DNA of 64,000 bases from Sphingomonas japonica (GTDB taxonomy: Bacteria > Pseudomonadota > Alphaproteobacteria > Sphingomonadales > Sphingomonadaceae): contig NZ_VDYR01000001.1 of assembly GCF_006346325.1 (NCBI RefSeq), positions 1,947,501-2,011,500 on the forward strand, in the 5' to 3' direction. The position numbers and the translations under genes were made by a program. This document shows, piece after piece, positions 18,195 through 26,321 of the stretch. The notes under the pieces were generated by a model. It worked only from the letters and a program-made list of their open reading frames with translations. It was not told the DNA's origin and made no database searches. Numbering within the stretch: the stretch's first letter is position 1; every line of letters starts with the position of its first letter.

Positions 18195-18768
18195 CGCCAG
18201 CCTCGGCGCGTCCTATTTCAACGGCATATTCGCAAGCAGCGACGATCCCTGGTCGCTCGCGACCAGCGCCTATGAAGACGCCAAGTTCGCCCGGACCATC
18301 GCTGCGCTTGGCGGCCGCCGCGCAGCCCGCGCGATCGAGATCGGCTGCGCGCATGGCGTGCTTACACAGCGGATTGCACCCCTGTGCGACGCGCTGCTGG
18401 CGATCGACATCAGCGCGCGCGCCGTCGAGCTGGCGCGCAAGCGCTGCGGTGCGTTACCCCAGGTTCGTTTCGCGGTTGCCGGCTTTCCGGCGGATGCACC
18501 CCCAGTCACGTCCTTCGATCTGGCGATCTTGTCCGAGGTCGTCTATTACTGGAGCGACGCCGATATCGACGCCGCCGGTGAATGGCTGGCCGAGCATGTC
18601 GTCCCCGGCGGGCGGATCCTTCTGGTCCATTATACGGGCGAGACGAACTATCCGCAGACCGGCGACGGCGCGGTCACGGCGCTTGCCGACACGCTCGGCG
18701 AAAAGGTCGCGGTCGTTCATTCGGAGCGAGCAGAGCGCTATCGGCTCGATCTGTGGCTACGACGATGA
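18184..18768 (+). CDS. NodS-like SAM-dependent methyltransferase
   Basis: A 194-residue class I methyltransferase. The start YFNGIFASSDDPWSLATSAYEDAKFARTIA resembles the NodS family, whose founder N-methylates the de-N-acetylated end of lipochitin oligosaccharides. The SAM loop is EIGCAHG at 52-58, the acidic ribose-binding residue follows in LLAIDIS, and post-I motifs appear in FDLAILSEVVYYW. It overlaps the PIG-L gene by 11 bases at its 5' end and the last glycosyltransferase by four bases (ATGA). N-methylation of the amine freed by the deacetylase is the natural hypothesis, not proven. Confidence 0.82.
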   Translation: MHADASLGASYFNGIFASSDDPWSLATSAYEDAKFARTIAALGGRRAARAIEIGCAHGVLTQRIAPLCDALLAIDISARAVELARKRCGALPQVRFAVAGFPADAPPVTSFDLAILSEVVYYWSDADIDAAGEWLAEHVVPGGRILLVHYTGETNYPQTGDGAVTALADTLGEKVAVVHSERAERYRLDLWLRR

Positions 18769-19565
18769 TCGGCCCAAGCGTCCTCACGCTGGTCAAGAAC
18801 CGGGCGGCGCACCTGGCGCAGCTGGTGGAAGGCCTGCGGCGGTCGTCCTGTGTCCCGGGCGAGCTGATCGTCGTCGATATGAGCGACGATCCTGTCACAA
18901 TAGCGAGCGCCGACTTTCCGGTGCGCATCGTGCGACTGGATGCCGCAGGCCTGCCCCTGGCGCAGGCGCGCAATCTCGCTGCGCGCGAAGCGACTGGCGA
19001 TCACCTGATATTCCTCGACGTCGATTGCATCCCGATGCGCGACTGTATCGGCCGCCTGCACGACGTGCTCGCCACCGACAATGCGCTTTTGTGCGCCGAT
19101 GTCCGCTATCTCGGTCCGCACGAAGCGCGGGGCGACTGGGACGAGGCCGCCTTGCTCGCCGCCGGTCGCCCGCATCCGGTGCGCGACTTTCCCGCAACCG
19201 GCCTGCGGCACGAGCCGAATGCCGGCCTGTTCTGGTCGCTCGCCTTTGCGATCCGGCGCTCGACCTTCGCGTCGATCGGCGGTTTTGACGAAGGCTTTAC
19301 CGGTTATGGCGGCGAGGACACCGATTTTGGATATCGCGCGGTCGCACGCGGCGTACCGCTGCTGTTCGTCGGCGGCGCCACAGCGTGTCACCAGTGGCAC
19401 GAAAGCGAAGACCCCCCGCTGCGCCATCTCGACGATATCGTGCGCAATGCGCGGTACTTCCAAGCCATCCACGGCTGGTGGCCGATGGAAGGATGGCTGG
19501 CCGCGTTCGAGCGAATGGGACTGATCGAGCGCAGCGAACATTCGATCGAGCGCAGAAAAGCCTAG
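18765..19565 (+). CDS. Glycosyltransferase family 2 with galactosyltransferase-type carboxy end
   Basis: A 266-residue GT-A transferase, last gene of the operon. The amino part has VLTLVKNRAAHLAQLVEGL and the DxD as DVD at 85-87 (HLIFLDVDCIPMRD). The carboxy part has GGFDEGFTGYGGEDTDFGYR, the ED-containing block of the Glyco_transf_7C / galactosyltransferase type, where the Glu or Asp serves as catalytic base. The ATG overlaps the preceding stop. No terminator hairpin was found in the 164 bases before the next gene. Confidence 0.87.
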   Translation: MIGPSVLTLVKNRAAHLAQLVEGLRRSSCVPGELIVVDMSDDPVTIASADFPVRIVRLDAAGLPLAQARNLAAREATGDHLIFLDVDCIPMRDCIGRLHDVLATDNALLCADVRYLGPHEARGDWDEAALLAAGRPHPVRDFPATGLRHEPNAGLFWSLAFAIRRSTFASIGGFDEGFTGYGGEDTDFGYRAVARGVPLLFVGGATACHQWHESEDPPLRHLDDIVRNARYFQAIHGWWPMEGWLAAFERMGLIERSEHSIERRKA

Positions 19566-19729
19566 CCGGTGCCGTGCTCGTCCGCGACGGCCAACCCGCT
19601 CACGGCGGAATACAGGGTCGCCGGGGTTCGCGGTGGCGAACTATCAGGCATGAGATGACCAAAGCCCTTCCCATGACGCCTGCTCGAAGTAAGCTGTGCC
19701 GAGAACGGGCAACACCGGGGAGACACGCG

Positions 19730-21985
19730 ATGAGGCACTTACGAAATTGCAGGAAGGTGGGCGCTCTCGTCGGCGTTCTCGGGATTATCGGTTCCAGCGC
19801 TGCCGCGGCACAGGAAGTGCCCATCGTTCAGCCGGGCGCCCCCGGGCAGAATGGTCGCGCACTCAGCGCCGGAGAGGCGAGCCGGATCGCCGATACCCGC
19901 TACTCCCCCGACGATATCGCGTTCATGCGTGGCATGATCCAGCATCACCAGCAGGCGGTCGACATGGTCGCGCTGGTGCAGAGCCGGACCAATACGCCCG
20001 ACGTGGTCGCCGTGGCGGATCGCATCCGCGCATCGCAGGCCGACGAGATCGTTTTCATGCGCGAATGGCTTCAGGATCACGGCGACGCCGTGCCGACGCC
20101 GACCGGTGTTGACGATCATTCTGCGCATGCCGGCCACGCGATGAACAGTCCGGGATCCGCCTCCGCGCACGCAATGATGCCGGGAATGGCGACGCCGCAG
20201 CAGATGGCCGAACTGGCGGCCGCGCGCGGGACCGACTTCGACAGGCTGTTCCTCACGCGCATGATCGCGCATCACGAAGGCGCGATCGCCATGGTGCGCG
20301 ATCTGCTGGCACAGCCCGGCTCCGCCTATGATCCGGCGCTGTTCGAGTTCACCAGCGACGTGCGCAACGAACAGCAGGCCGAGATTAACCGCATGGGCGC
20401 GATGCTGGCGGGGCTGTCCGGCGATCCGCGGACGCAGCTGGCGGCAGGGCTTGCCAAGCCGGGCGTGGCGGCCTGGAACATGCGCCTCGTCAAATCGCTG
20501 CCCAAGCCGCCGGGGTTCTTCGATCCTGCCAACCCCGGTGGCCTCGCTCCACCCATTCCCGCGCAGGCGAATGCGCAAGCCGCGGCGCAGCGCGGCGAGA
20601 ATGATGGCGAGGACAACACCCAGTTTGGCGAGCGCTCGTCGCTGCTCAGCTTCTGGAACACCGATATGGCGTTTTCGGGCGATATGCTGGTGACGGGCAA
20701 TTATCACGGCTTCAACGTCTATCGGCTGGGGACGGACGGAATTCCCTCGCTCGTCAGCTCGGTGGTCTGTCCCGGCGGACAGGGAGACGTCTCGATTGCC
20801 GGCGACCTGCTGCTGATGTCGGTCGAACAGACGCGCGGTCGTGTCGATTGCGGGCTGCAAGGCGTTCAGGGCGAGGCCAGCCCCGAACGCTTCCGCGGGC
20901 TGCGCATCTTCGACCTGTCCAATCCCGCCCGGCCGGTCCAGGTCGGGCAGGTCCAGACCTGTCGCGGCAGCCACACCCATTCGATCGTCTCTGCCGACGA
21001 TCGCAGGATCATCGTCTATAATTCCGGCACAGCGGGCGTGCGCGATGGTGCGGAGCTAGCCGGGTGCGTCGGCGACGTGCCCGGCGACCAGCGCACCGCG
21101 CTGTTCAGCATCGACGTGATCGAAATCCCGGTTGCTGACCCGTCGCGTGCGCGGATCGTCAATCGACCGCGCGTCTTTGCCGATGAGGGCACCGGCCAGA
21201 TCGCCGGGCTGTGGCGGGGCGGCGATCACGGCGCGGGTACGCAGGAAACCAATCGCACCGACCAGTGCCACGACATCACCGTGTTCCCGTCGAAGAAGAT
21301 CGCGGCCGGCGCGTGTTCGGGCAACGGCATCCTGCTCGACATTTCCGATCCGCTACGGCCCAAGCGCATCGATGCGGTGAGCGATCCCGGCTTCGCCTAT
21401 TGGCATTCGGCGACTTTCAACAATGATGGCACCAAGGTCATCTTCACCGACGAATGGGGCGGCGGCGCCCGCCCACGGTGCCGGACCTACGATCCCAAGG
21501 GCTATGGCGCGGACGCGATCTACGACATCGTCGATCGCAAGTTCGTCCGGCGCGGCACGTACAAGCTGCCCGCGCCGCAGGGCGAAATGGAGAACTGCGT
21601 CGCGCATAACGGGTCGATCCTACCGGTGCCCGGCCGCGACATCCTGGTACAGGCCTGGTATCAGGGCGGCATTTCGGTGGTCGATTTCACGGACAGCGAG
21701 AGCCCGCGCGAGATCGCCTATTTCGATCGCGGACCGATCGATGCCAAGCAACTGGTGCTCGGTGGTTTCTGGTCGGCATATTGGTATCGCGGGCATATCT
21801 ACGGAACGGAGATCACGCGCGGGCTCGACGTGCTGGCGCTCGAGCCCAGCGAGGCGCTGACCGCTTCGCAGATCGCCGCAGCCGGTGCGGCGCGCTATCC
21901 CGGCGGCGTGTTCAATCCGCAGACGCAGCAACCTGTTACCTGGCCCAGCGACGTGCTCGCAGCCGCCCGGTCACCGCGCGAGTAA
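19730..21985 (+). CDS. Secreted DUF305 plus LVIVD beta-propeller protein
   Basis: A 751-residue exported protein. After a signal peptide (ALVGVLGIIGSSAAAAQ, about 12-28) comes a DUF305 module with two matching half motifs, MIQHHQQAVDM (HH at 72-73) and MIAHHEGAIAM (HH at 181-182), in a ferritin-like helical unit proposed to bind metal. A His/Met-rich linker (HSAHAGHAMN, HAMMPGM) joins them. From about residue 290 a long beta-propeller follows with LVIVD-type blades (LRIFDLSNPARPVQVGQV, ILLDISDPLRPKRIDAV, ISVVDFTDSESPREIAYF). The ATG at 19730 has GGGGA upstream. The His/Met linker hints at copper or another metal; function unknown. Confidence 0.82.
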   Translation: MRHLRNCRKVGALVGVLGIIGSSAAAAQEVPIVQPGAPGQNGRALSAGEASRIADTRYSPDDIAFMRGMIQHHQQAVDMVALVQSRTNTPDVVAVADRIRASQADEIVFMREWLQDHGDAVPTPTGVDDHSAHAGHAMNSPGSASAHAMMPGMATPQQMAELAAARGTDFDRLFLTRMIAHHEGAIAMVRDLLAQPGSAYDPALFEFTSDVRNEQQAEINRMGAMLAGLSGDPRTQLAAGLAKPGVAAWNMRLVKSLPKPPGFFDPANPGGLAPPIPAQANAQAAAQRGENDGEDNTQFGERSSLLSFWNTDMAFSGDMLVTGNYHGFNVYRLGTDGIPSLVSSVVCPGGQGDVSIAGDLLLMSVEQTRGRVDCGLQGVQGEASPERFRGLRIFDLSNPARPVQVGQVQTCRGSHTHSIVSADDRRIIVYNSGTAGVRDGAELAGCVGDVPGDQRTALFSIDVIEIPVADPSRARIVNRPRVFADEGTGQIAGLWRGGDHGAGTQETNRTDQCHDITVFPSKKIAAGACSGNGILLDISDPLRPKRIDAVSDPGFAYWHSATFNNDGTKVIFTDEWGGGARPRCRTYDPKGYGADAIYDIVDRKFVRRGTYKLPAPQGEMENCVAHNGSILPVPGRDILVQAWYQGGISVVDFTDSESPREIAYFDRGPIDAKQLVLGGFWSAYWYRGHIYGTEITRGLDVLALEPSEALTASQIAAAGAARYPGGVFNPQTQQPVTWPSDVLAAARSPRE

Positions 21986-22018
21986 GGAGCACCAGCGCCC
22001 TGTCTGGACTCCGGCAGC

Positions 22019-22513
22019 TTACCAGCCGCGGCTGCCGGGGCCGCCCTTGAACGGCCCCGCCACGGCCGAGGTGATCCAGCCGCCATAGAAGCCGCCGGGT
22101 TGCGGGACCACGGTCTCGCCATCGACGGTGCAACGGTCGAAGGGTGCCGCATAGAAGGCGACATGATCGCGCAGGATCGCAAATCCCGCTGTGGGGCTGG
22201 CATAGCTCCACCCGGCCCGCTCCAACACGTCACTGCCGACAATCACGTCCCAGTACGTCGCCGCGCCTTTCCATTCGCAAAAGGAACTTCCCTCGGCGCG
22301 GCGCAGCACGCCCGGCGCGATATCGCTGCGCGGGATGTAGTAGCTGGGCGGATGGCTGGTTTCGAGCGTGCGGATGCTGGAAGTGGTATCGGCGACGGTA
22401 ACGCCGCGATGGACGATGACGATCCGCGCGGCACTCGGCTCGGCGATGGCGGGACGCGGATAATCCCAGACGCTCTCCTGCCCGGGCCCAACGGGGTCAG
22501 GACGCGGCCTCAT
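22019..22513 (-). CDS. DUF427 domain-containing protein
   Basis: A 164-residue soluble protein with the DUF427 pattern: ARIVIVHRGVTVADTTSS, HPPSYYIPRSDIAPGVLRR, SSFCEWKGAATYWDV, VERAGWSYASP-like block and a closing VAFYAAPFD. It has the small beta-barrel fold of this widespread family of unknown function. The ATG overlaps the stop of the upstream DCC gene (ATGA), so the two are cotranslated. Its 3' end faces the DUF305/LVIVD gene across 33 bases. Confidence 0.87.
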   Translation of the reverse strand: MRPRPDPVGPGQESVWDYPRPAIAEPSAARIVIVHRGVTVADTTSSIRTLETSHPPSYYIPRSDIAPGVLRRAEGSSFCEWKGAATYWDVIVGSDVLERAGWSYASPTAGFAILRDHVAFYAAPFDRCTVDGETVVPQPGGFYGGWITSAVAGPFKGGPGSRGW

Positions 22514-22869
22514 GCCACCGACCTGCCGGCGATCAACCGCTGCAATCCAGGCCGCAGCCGCAGGAACAGGCGATAGCCGCGCTCGAGCAGAAAGAGCACG
22601 GGCCGATGCCTTGCCAGCAGCCCCAGCGGGCGCAGGATCGGGATCGCACGCCACATCGCGGCAAAAGCGGCGGCGCCGGACAGAAGTACCCCGTCCTCGC
22701 TTGCATGGAAGCGCGACAGCAGTTCCGCGCGATCGGCGGGACAGGAAGTCGTCGCATCCGAGGCATCGACGAATTCGATCCGCCCCGCCTTGTCGAGCTG
22801 CCGCATCAGCGCGATCTCGCGTCGGCACAGCGGGCACGTGCCATCGTGCCAGACGGTGATCATGTCCAT
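22510..22869 (-). CDS. DCC-type thiol-disulfide oxidoreductase (DUF393)
   Basis: A 119-residue protein with the family start WHDGTCPLCRREIALMRQLD, whose CPLC pair is the predicted redox-active dithiol of the thioredoxin-like DCC family. The remaining sequence (FVDASD, AAFAAMWRAIPILRPLGLL) is typical. Two in-frame ATGs (22869, 22863) precede the conserved block; neither has a strong ribosome-binding site. It is 59 bases downstream of the halogenase gene on the same strand and could be transcribed with it, though a functional link is not evident. Confidence 0.85.
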   Translation of the reverse strand: MDMITVWHDGTCPLCRREIALMRQLDKAGRIEFVDASDATTSCPADRAELLSRFHASEDGVLLSGAAAFAAMWRAIPILRPLGLLARHRPVLFLLERGYRLFLRLRPGLQRLIAGRSVA

Positions 22870-22928
22870 TCGGGCGATATGGGCATCGCTGCGCGAAATC
22901 GCACTATCCGAAGTACGCCCGGTCGAAC

Positions 22929-24425
22929 TCAGCGCGCGGGCGAAGCCGCGCCGTACTGGTCGAGAAACGCCTGATGGCTCGGCATGGTGGCGACGGCGCT
23001 GGCGATATTGCGCTTCAGGTCGCCGAGCGCTTGGCGCCGCTGATCGCGCGACATCAGCCGCGCCATCGGATGATGCGTCTTGGGCTCAAGTCCCTGCCCC
23101 AGCATCACCTGCACCCAGCTGTCCACGCGAAACAGGTCGTGCGCATCCTGATATGCCTGTGCGCTCTCTTCGAACAGGGCGATACGCTGTGCCAGCGTGT
23201 CCGGGATCGCCATCTCTCGGCAGCGGCTCCAGAAAGGCGAATCGGATCGCCGGTTGAGATGATAATGCAGGATTATGAAATCGCGGATGCCTTCGAGCTC
23301 GCGCTGCGACTGCTCATTGTAGCGATCGACAAGCGCCTCGTTGATCCCGTCGAACGGGAATAGTTTGACCAGACGCATGATGCCGATCATGATCAAATGG
23401 ATGCTGGTCGATTCCAGCGGCTCGACAAAACCACTCGAAAGGCCAAAGGCGACGCAGTTGCGGTTCCACGCCTTGCTCCGGCGTCCGGTGCGGAAGCGAA
23501 TCACGCGCGGGTCGGTCAACATCGCACCGTCGACACGCTCGGCCAGCATCGCCGCCGCCTCGTCGTCCGACACGAACTCGCTGGCGAAGACCAGGCCGTT
23601 GCCGACGCGGTGCCGCAATGGAATCTGCCACTGCCAGCCGGCGCGGTGGGCGGCCGCGCGGGTATAGGGACGGGCGTCAGTGGTGGCTTGCGTCTGCACC
23701 GCGATCGCGCTGTCGGTCGACAGCCAATGCGTCCAGTCCTCATACCCCGTCTCGAGCGCGCCTTCGATCAGCAGTCCGCGAAAGCCGGTGCAGTCGATGA
23801 ACAGGTCGCCCTCGATCACCTGCCCGGATTGCAGCGCCAGCCCGGTAATGAACCCGCTCTCTGCCGCCTGGCGGACGTCGGCGATGCGGCCTTCGATCCG
23901 CTTGACCCCCGCGGCCTCGGCCACGCCGCGAAGAAAGCCCGCATAGGCGCTGGCGTCGAGATGATAGGCGTAGTTGATCGTCGCCTTGTCCGACGTGGCG
24001 AACCGCCCCGCCTCCGCCGCTTGCAGTTCGAAGCAATAGTCGCCCAGCGCGCTGCCATCGCCTTCGTCGCGCGCGCGCAACCAGATGTGATGGAAATCCG
24101 CCATCCAGGTCGACCGGCCGAGCACGCCGAACGAATGAAAATAGCGTTCGCCGACCGCGCCCCAATCCTCAAAGGCGATGCCCAGCTTGAAGCTGGCGTT
24201 GGTCGCCTGCATGAACGCGCGCTCGTCGATGCCCAGCAGCCGGTGGAAGGTGCGCGCAGTCGGGATCGTCGATTCGCCGACGCCGATCGTTCCGATCTCG
24301 TCCGATTCGACCAGCGTCACGTCGATCAACTGGCCAAGCAGCCTGCCAAGCGCCGCCGCGACCAGCCATCCGGCCGTACCCCCGCCGGCGATGACGACGC
24401 GCTGTTTGGGACGATCGGCGTTCAC
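22929..24425 (-). CDS. Flavin-dependent tryptophan-halogenase family protein
   Basis: A 498-residue flavoprotein. The FADH2-binding loop GGGTAGW is at 14-20, the conserved catalytic Lys is in ASFKLGI (K80, matching PrnA K79), the halogenase signature WQWQIP is at 264-269, and GFVEPLESTSIH near 333-343 carries the conserved Glu. All residues expected for halogenation via HOCl are present. The GTG start overlaps the upstream cupin gene stop (GTGA). The operon context (TonB receptor, SapC, cupin-like) matches a group of halogenase genes found by genome mining in Caulobacterales, Sphingomonads and Xanthomonas whose natural substrate is unknown; tryptophan itself is not assured. Confidence 0.9.
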   Translation of the reverse strand: MNADRPKQRVVIAGGGTAGWLVAAALGRLLGQLIDVTLVESDEIGTIGVGESTIPTARTFHRLLGIDERAFMQATNASFKLGIAFEDWGAVGERYFHSFGVLGRSTWMADFHHIWLRARDEGDGSALGDYCFELQAAEAGRFATSDKATINYAYHLDASAYAGFLRGVAEAAGVKRIEGRIADVRQAAESGFITGLALQSGQVIEGDLFIDCTGFRGLLIEGALETGYEDWTHWLSTDSAIAVQTQATTDARPYTRAAAHRAGWQWQIPLRHRVGNGLVFASEFVSDDEAAAMLAERVDGAMLTDPRVIRFRTGRRSKAWNRNCVAFGLSSGFVEPLESTSIHLIMIGIMRLVKLFPFDGINEALVDRYNEQSQRELEGIRDFIILHYHLNRRSDSPFWSRCREMAIPDTLAQRIALFEESAQAYQDAHDLFRVDSWVQVMLGQGLEPKTHHPMARLMSRDQRRQALGDLKRNIASAVATMPSHQAFLDQYGAASPAR

Positions 24426-25465
24426 CGGTTGATCTTCTGCAAGATGCGCGCGCGCAGGCGGCGTGCCTCTGCGCCGTCCAGCGGTGCTAGCGACCCGTGC
24501 GCCGCCGCGGGCAGATGCGCGGTCGCCTGTTCGGGATCGGCGAACAGATAATGGTCGAACAGCGCCCGCCATCCTGCCCTTTCATGGTCCGGCCGTCCGC
24601 GCAGCGACAGCAGTCCGTGCAGCAAGGTCGTCATCGGCGTGTCCACGAACGGAGGGGCGGCGTTCCACCAGTAGTTGATCATGGCGTTGAACGGATCGAG
24701 CGCTTCGACCTGATGCCACCACAAGGCGGGATAGATCAGCGCATCGCCCGGCTCCAGCTCTGCCACCTCGCCCACTTCGAGTGCCTGTGCGAAGCGCGGA
24801 TGGCGCACCAAGTCCGGATCGTCGAAATCGACCATCGAGACCATCTGTCCGGCCGGGGTCAGATCGAACGGACCGGGATAGAGGTTCGCCACCTGATCCG
24901 GCGGAAACAGCGTGAACCGCCGGCGCCCGACCAGCGTGACGGCGATGTTGTTCGACATGTCAAAATGCGCCGACGCGATCGTGCGGTTGCCGATCCAGAT
25001 GCTGACCAGCGGCGGATGATCGATCAGCTGCCGGTCTCCAAAGGGCAGCGCCGCTTCGGCGCGCAGTCCGGGAAGATACTGGTCGATATCTGTCGAGCCC
25101 AGATAGATCGAGGGGGCGTCGGCGCTGCCGATCCCGGCAAGCAGCCGGTCGAGATAGTCCGATAGCGATCCGCGCTCACGAACAAAGTTCAGCTCTGTGC
25201 AATCGCCGATGTAGCCAAAGCGCCCGCCGATGCCCGGCTCGCCGACGAACGCCGTCACGGGACGTCCGCCATCGAACCGCTTGAGCCAGGCAATCGCCAG
25301 TTCGGGACCGGCTTGCCCTACAGCGACCAGCGGCAGATGCCGTGCAATGCCGCGCAGGATCGCCGGTCGGCCGCTTTCGATCAGTTCTGCAACGGGCAGC
25401 GTCGTTGCATCGGTTCCGTCGATCACACGCGTGCGGCGGGTGACTGCGGCGGGCATCGTGGTCAA
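24422..25465 (-). CDS. Cupin-like (JmjC/cupin_8) domain protein
   Basis: About 347 residues, a double-stranded beta-helix protein of the cupin_8 / JmjC-like group. The metal-binding HxD appears in ASAHFDMSNNIAVTLVG, and the later His is in GDALIYPALWWHQVEAL; these could hold Fe(II) for a 2-oxoglutarate oxygenase. FTLFPPDQVANLYPGPFD is characteristic of the group. The start is uncertain: TTG at 25465 overlaps the SapC stop (TTGA) with GAGG close before it, while ATG at 25456 gives a protein three residues shorter. It lies between SapC and the halogenase in a coupled set. Confidence 0.82.
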   Translation of the reverse strand: MTTMPAAVTRRTRVIDGTDATTLPVAELIESGRPAILRGIARHLPLVAVGQAGPELAIAWLKRFDGGRPVTAFVGEPGIGGRFGYIGDCTELNFVRERGSLSDYLDRLLAGIGSADAPSIYLGSTDIDQYLPGLRAEAALPFGDRQLIDHPPLVSIWIGNRTIASAHFDMSNNIAVTLVGRRRFTLFPPDQVANLYPGPFDLTPAGQMVSMVDFDDPDLVRHPRFAQALEVGEVAELEPGDALIYPALWWHQVEALDPFNAMINYWWNAAPPFVDTPMTTLLHGLLSLRGRPDHERAGWRALFDHYLFADPEQATAHLPAAAHGSLAPLDGAEARRLRARILQKINR

Positions 25466-26184
25466 GCGCCCTCGTCCAGGCGCGATCGCTTCGCCTGGAT
25501 CAGCTGCTGGATATTGCCGAGCGACGCCGCCGCGAGCGTGGCGAGCCGCAGCTCGCCCGACCGGTGCAGCTTTTCCAGTATCTCACCGCCGAGCGCGGCG
25601 AGCGCTTCGACATCGACGACCTCTACGTCGGGAATTGTGAAGCGGCGGTCTTCGGTCACGTCGACGGTCAACGTGACCGGGGTGAGCAGCCCGGCCCGGT
25701 CGAGCCCGGCATAGCTCGACCCCGCCTGCTGCATGCCGTGATACAACAGCCGCAACACGCCGGAGACATGGTCGAGATACGGCGCATTGCCGCCATGCTC
25801 CAGGAACAGCGGCAAGCCGTCTTCCGCACCCACGCGCGGATCGTCGAGATCGACATGGATCATCGGCTCGCCCGGCATTCCGTCATCGCCTTCGCGCGCC
25901 TGGCCGATGGCAAAGGGTCCTCGCCGGTGGCTGGCCGGGACGTAGCGGCTGATCCAGCGATCATCCGCGAGATACAGATTCTCCCGTGAATCGAGGCCGA
26001 GCAGGGCATAGGCCTGGATCCCCGCCTCGCGCCGGCGGAACACGATCGCGAATTCGCGCTGCACTTCCTCGAACTCGACGGGAAATATCGGCGCCTGGTT
26101 GGCGGCATCGCCGAATGCTGCGCCCGCCAGCGGCTTCACGCGCAGCTGCGCGTGATCGACATTGTTGATCTGAACCTGATTCAT
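25462..26184 (-). CDS. SapC family protein
   Basis: A 240-residue protein matching the SapC family by AFGDAANQAPIFPVEFEEVQREFAIVFRR near the start, ENLYLADDRWISRYVPASHRRGPFAIG in the middle and a helical end. The ATG at 26184 opens the conserved region with GGACACGG just before it. SapC was named in a Campylobacter S-layer gene context, but proteobacterial members often stand beside TonB receptors and tryptophan-halogenase genes, as here. Its biochemical role is not established. Confidence 0.85.
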   Translation of the reverse strand: MNQVQINNVDHAQLRVKPLAGAAFGDAANQAPIFPVEFEEVQREFAIVFRRREAGIQAYALLGLDSRENLYLADDRWISRYVPASHRRGPFAIGQAREGDDGMPGEPMIHVDLDDPRVGAEDGLPLFLEHGGNAPYLDHVSGVLRLLYHGMQQAGSSYAGLDRAGLLTPVTLTVDVTEDRRFTIPDVEVVDVEALAALGGEILEKLHRSGELRLATLAAASLGNIQQLIQAKRSRLDEGA

Positions 26185-26240
26185 CCGTGTCCGGCCTTGT
26201 TCCGTCCCGGGTCTAGCAGCACGTGGTCCGCCGATGAAAG

Positions 26241-26275
26241 AAAAAGGCCGCTGCATCGCATGCGGCGGCCTTTCT
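26241..26275 (-). terminator. Rho-independent terminator (possible attenuator) after the TonB receptor gene
   Basis: AAAGGCCGC (26243-26251) pairs with GCGGCCTTT (26265-26273). Read leftward the stem ends in GGCCTTTTTCTTT, a strong U-tract, about 50 bases after the TonB receptor stop. It precedes SapC, cupin and halogenase on the same strand, so either these genes are expressed at a lower level by read-through or they have a separate promoter that I cannot identify. Confidence 0.8.
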
Positions 26276-26321
26276 CCCCCCTTTTCCTCAGGCGTCGGCG
26301 CGTCCACGCCGCGCCATGTCG

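Noticed and set aside
13348..19565. A Nod-factor (lipochitin oligosaccharide) cluster
   Set aside because: The deacetylase is PIG-L type rather than the NodB polysaccharide-deacetylase fold, and there is no NodC-like chitin synthase or NodA acyltransferase; only the methyltransferase is NodS-like.
13348..19565. A mycothiol or bacillithiol pathway
   Set aside because: A GT4 and a PIG-L gene are present, but there is no cysteine ligase, and three extra glycosyltransferases do not fit.
22929..24425. A halogenated-antibiotic biosynthetic cluster
   Set aside because: No NRPS, PKS, transporter or resistance genes accompany the halogenase; the surroundings are carbohydrate uptake and breakdown genes.
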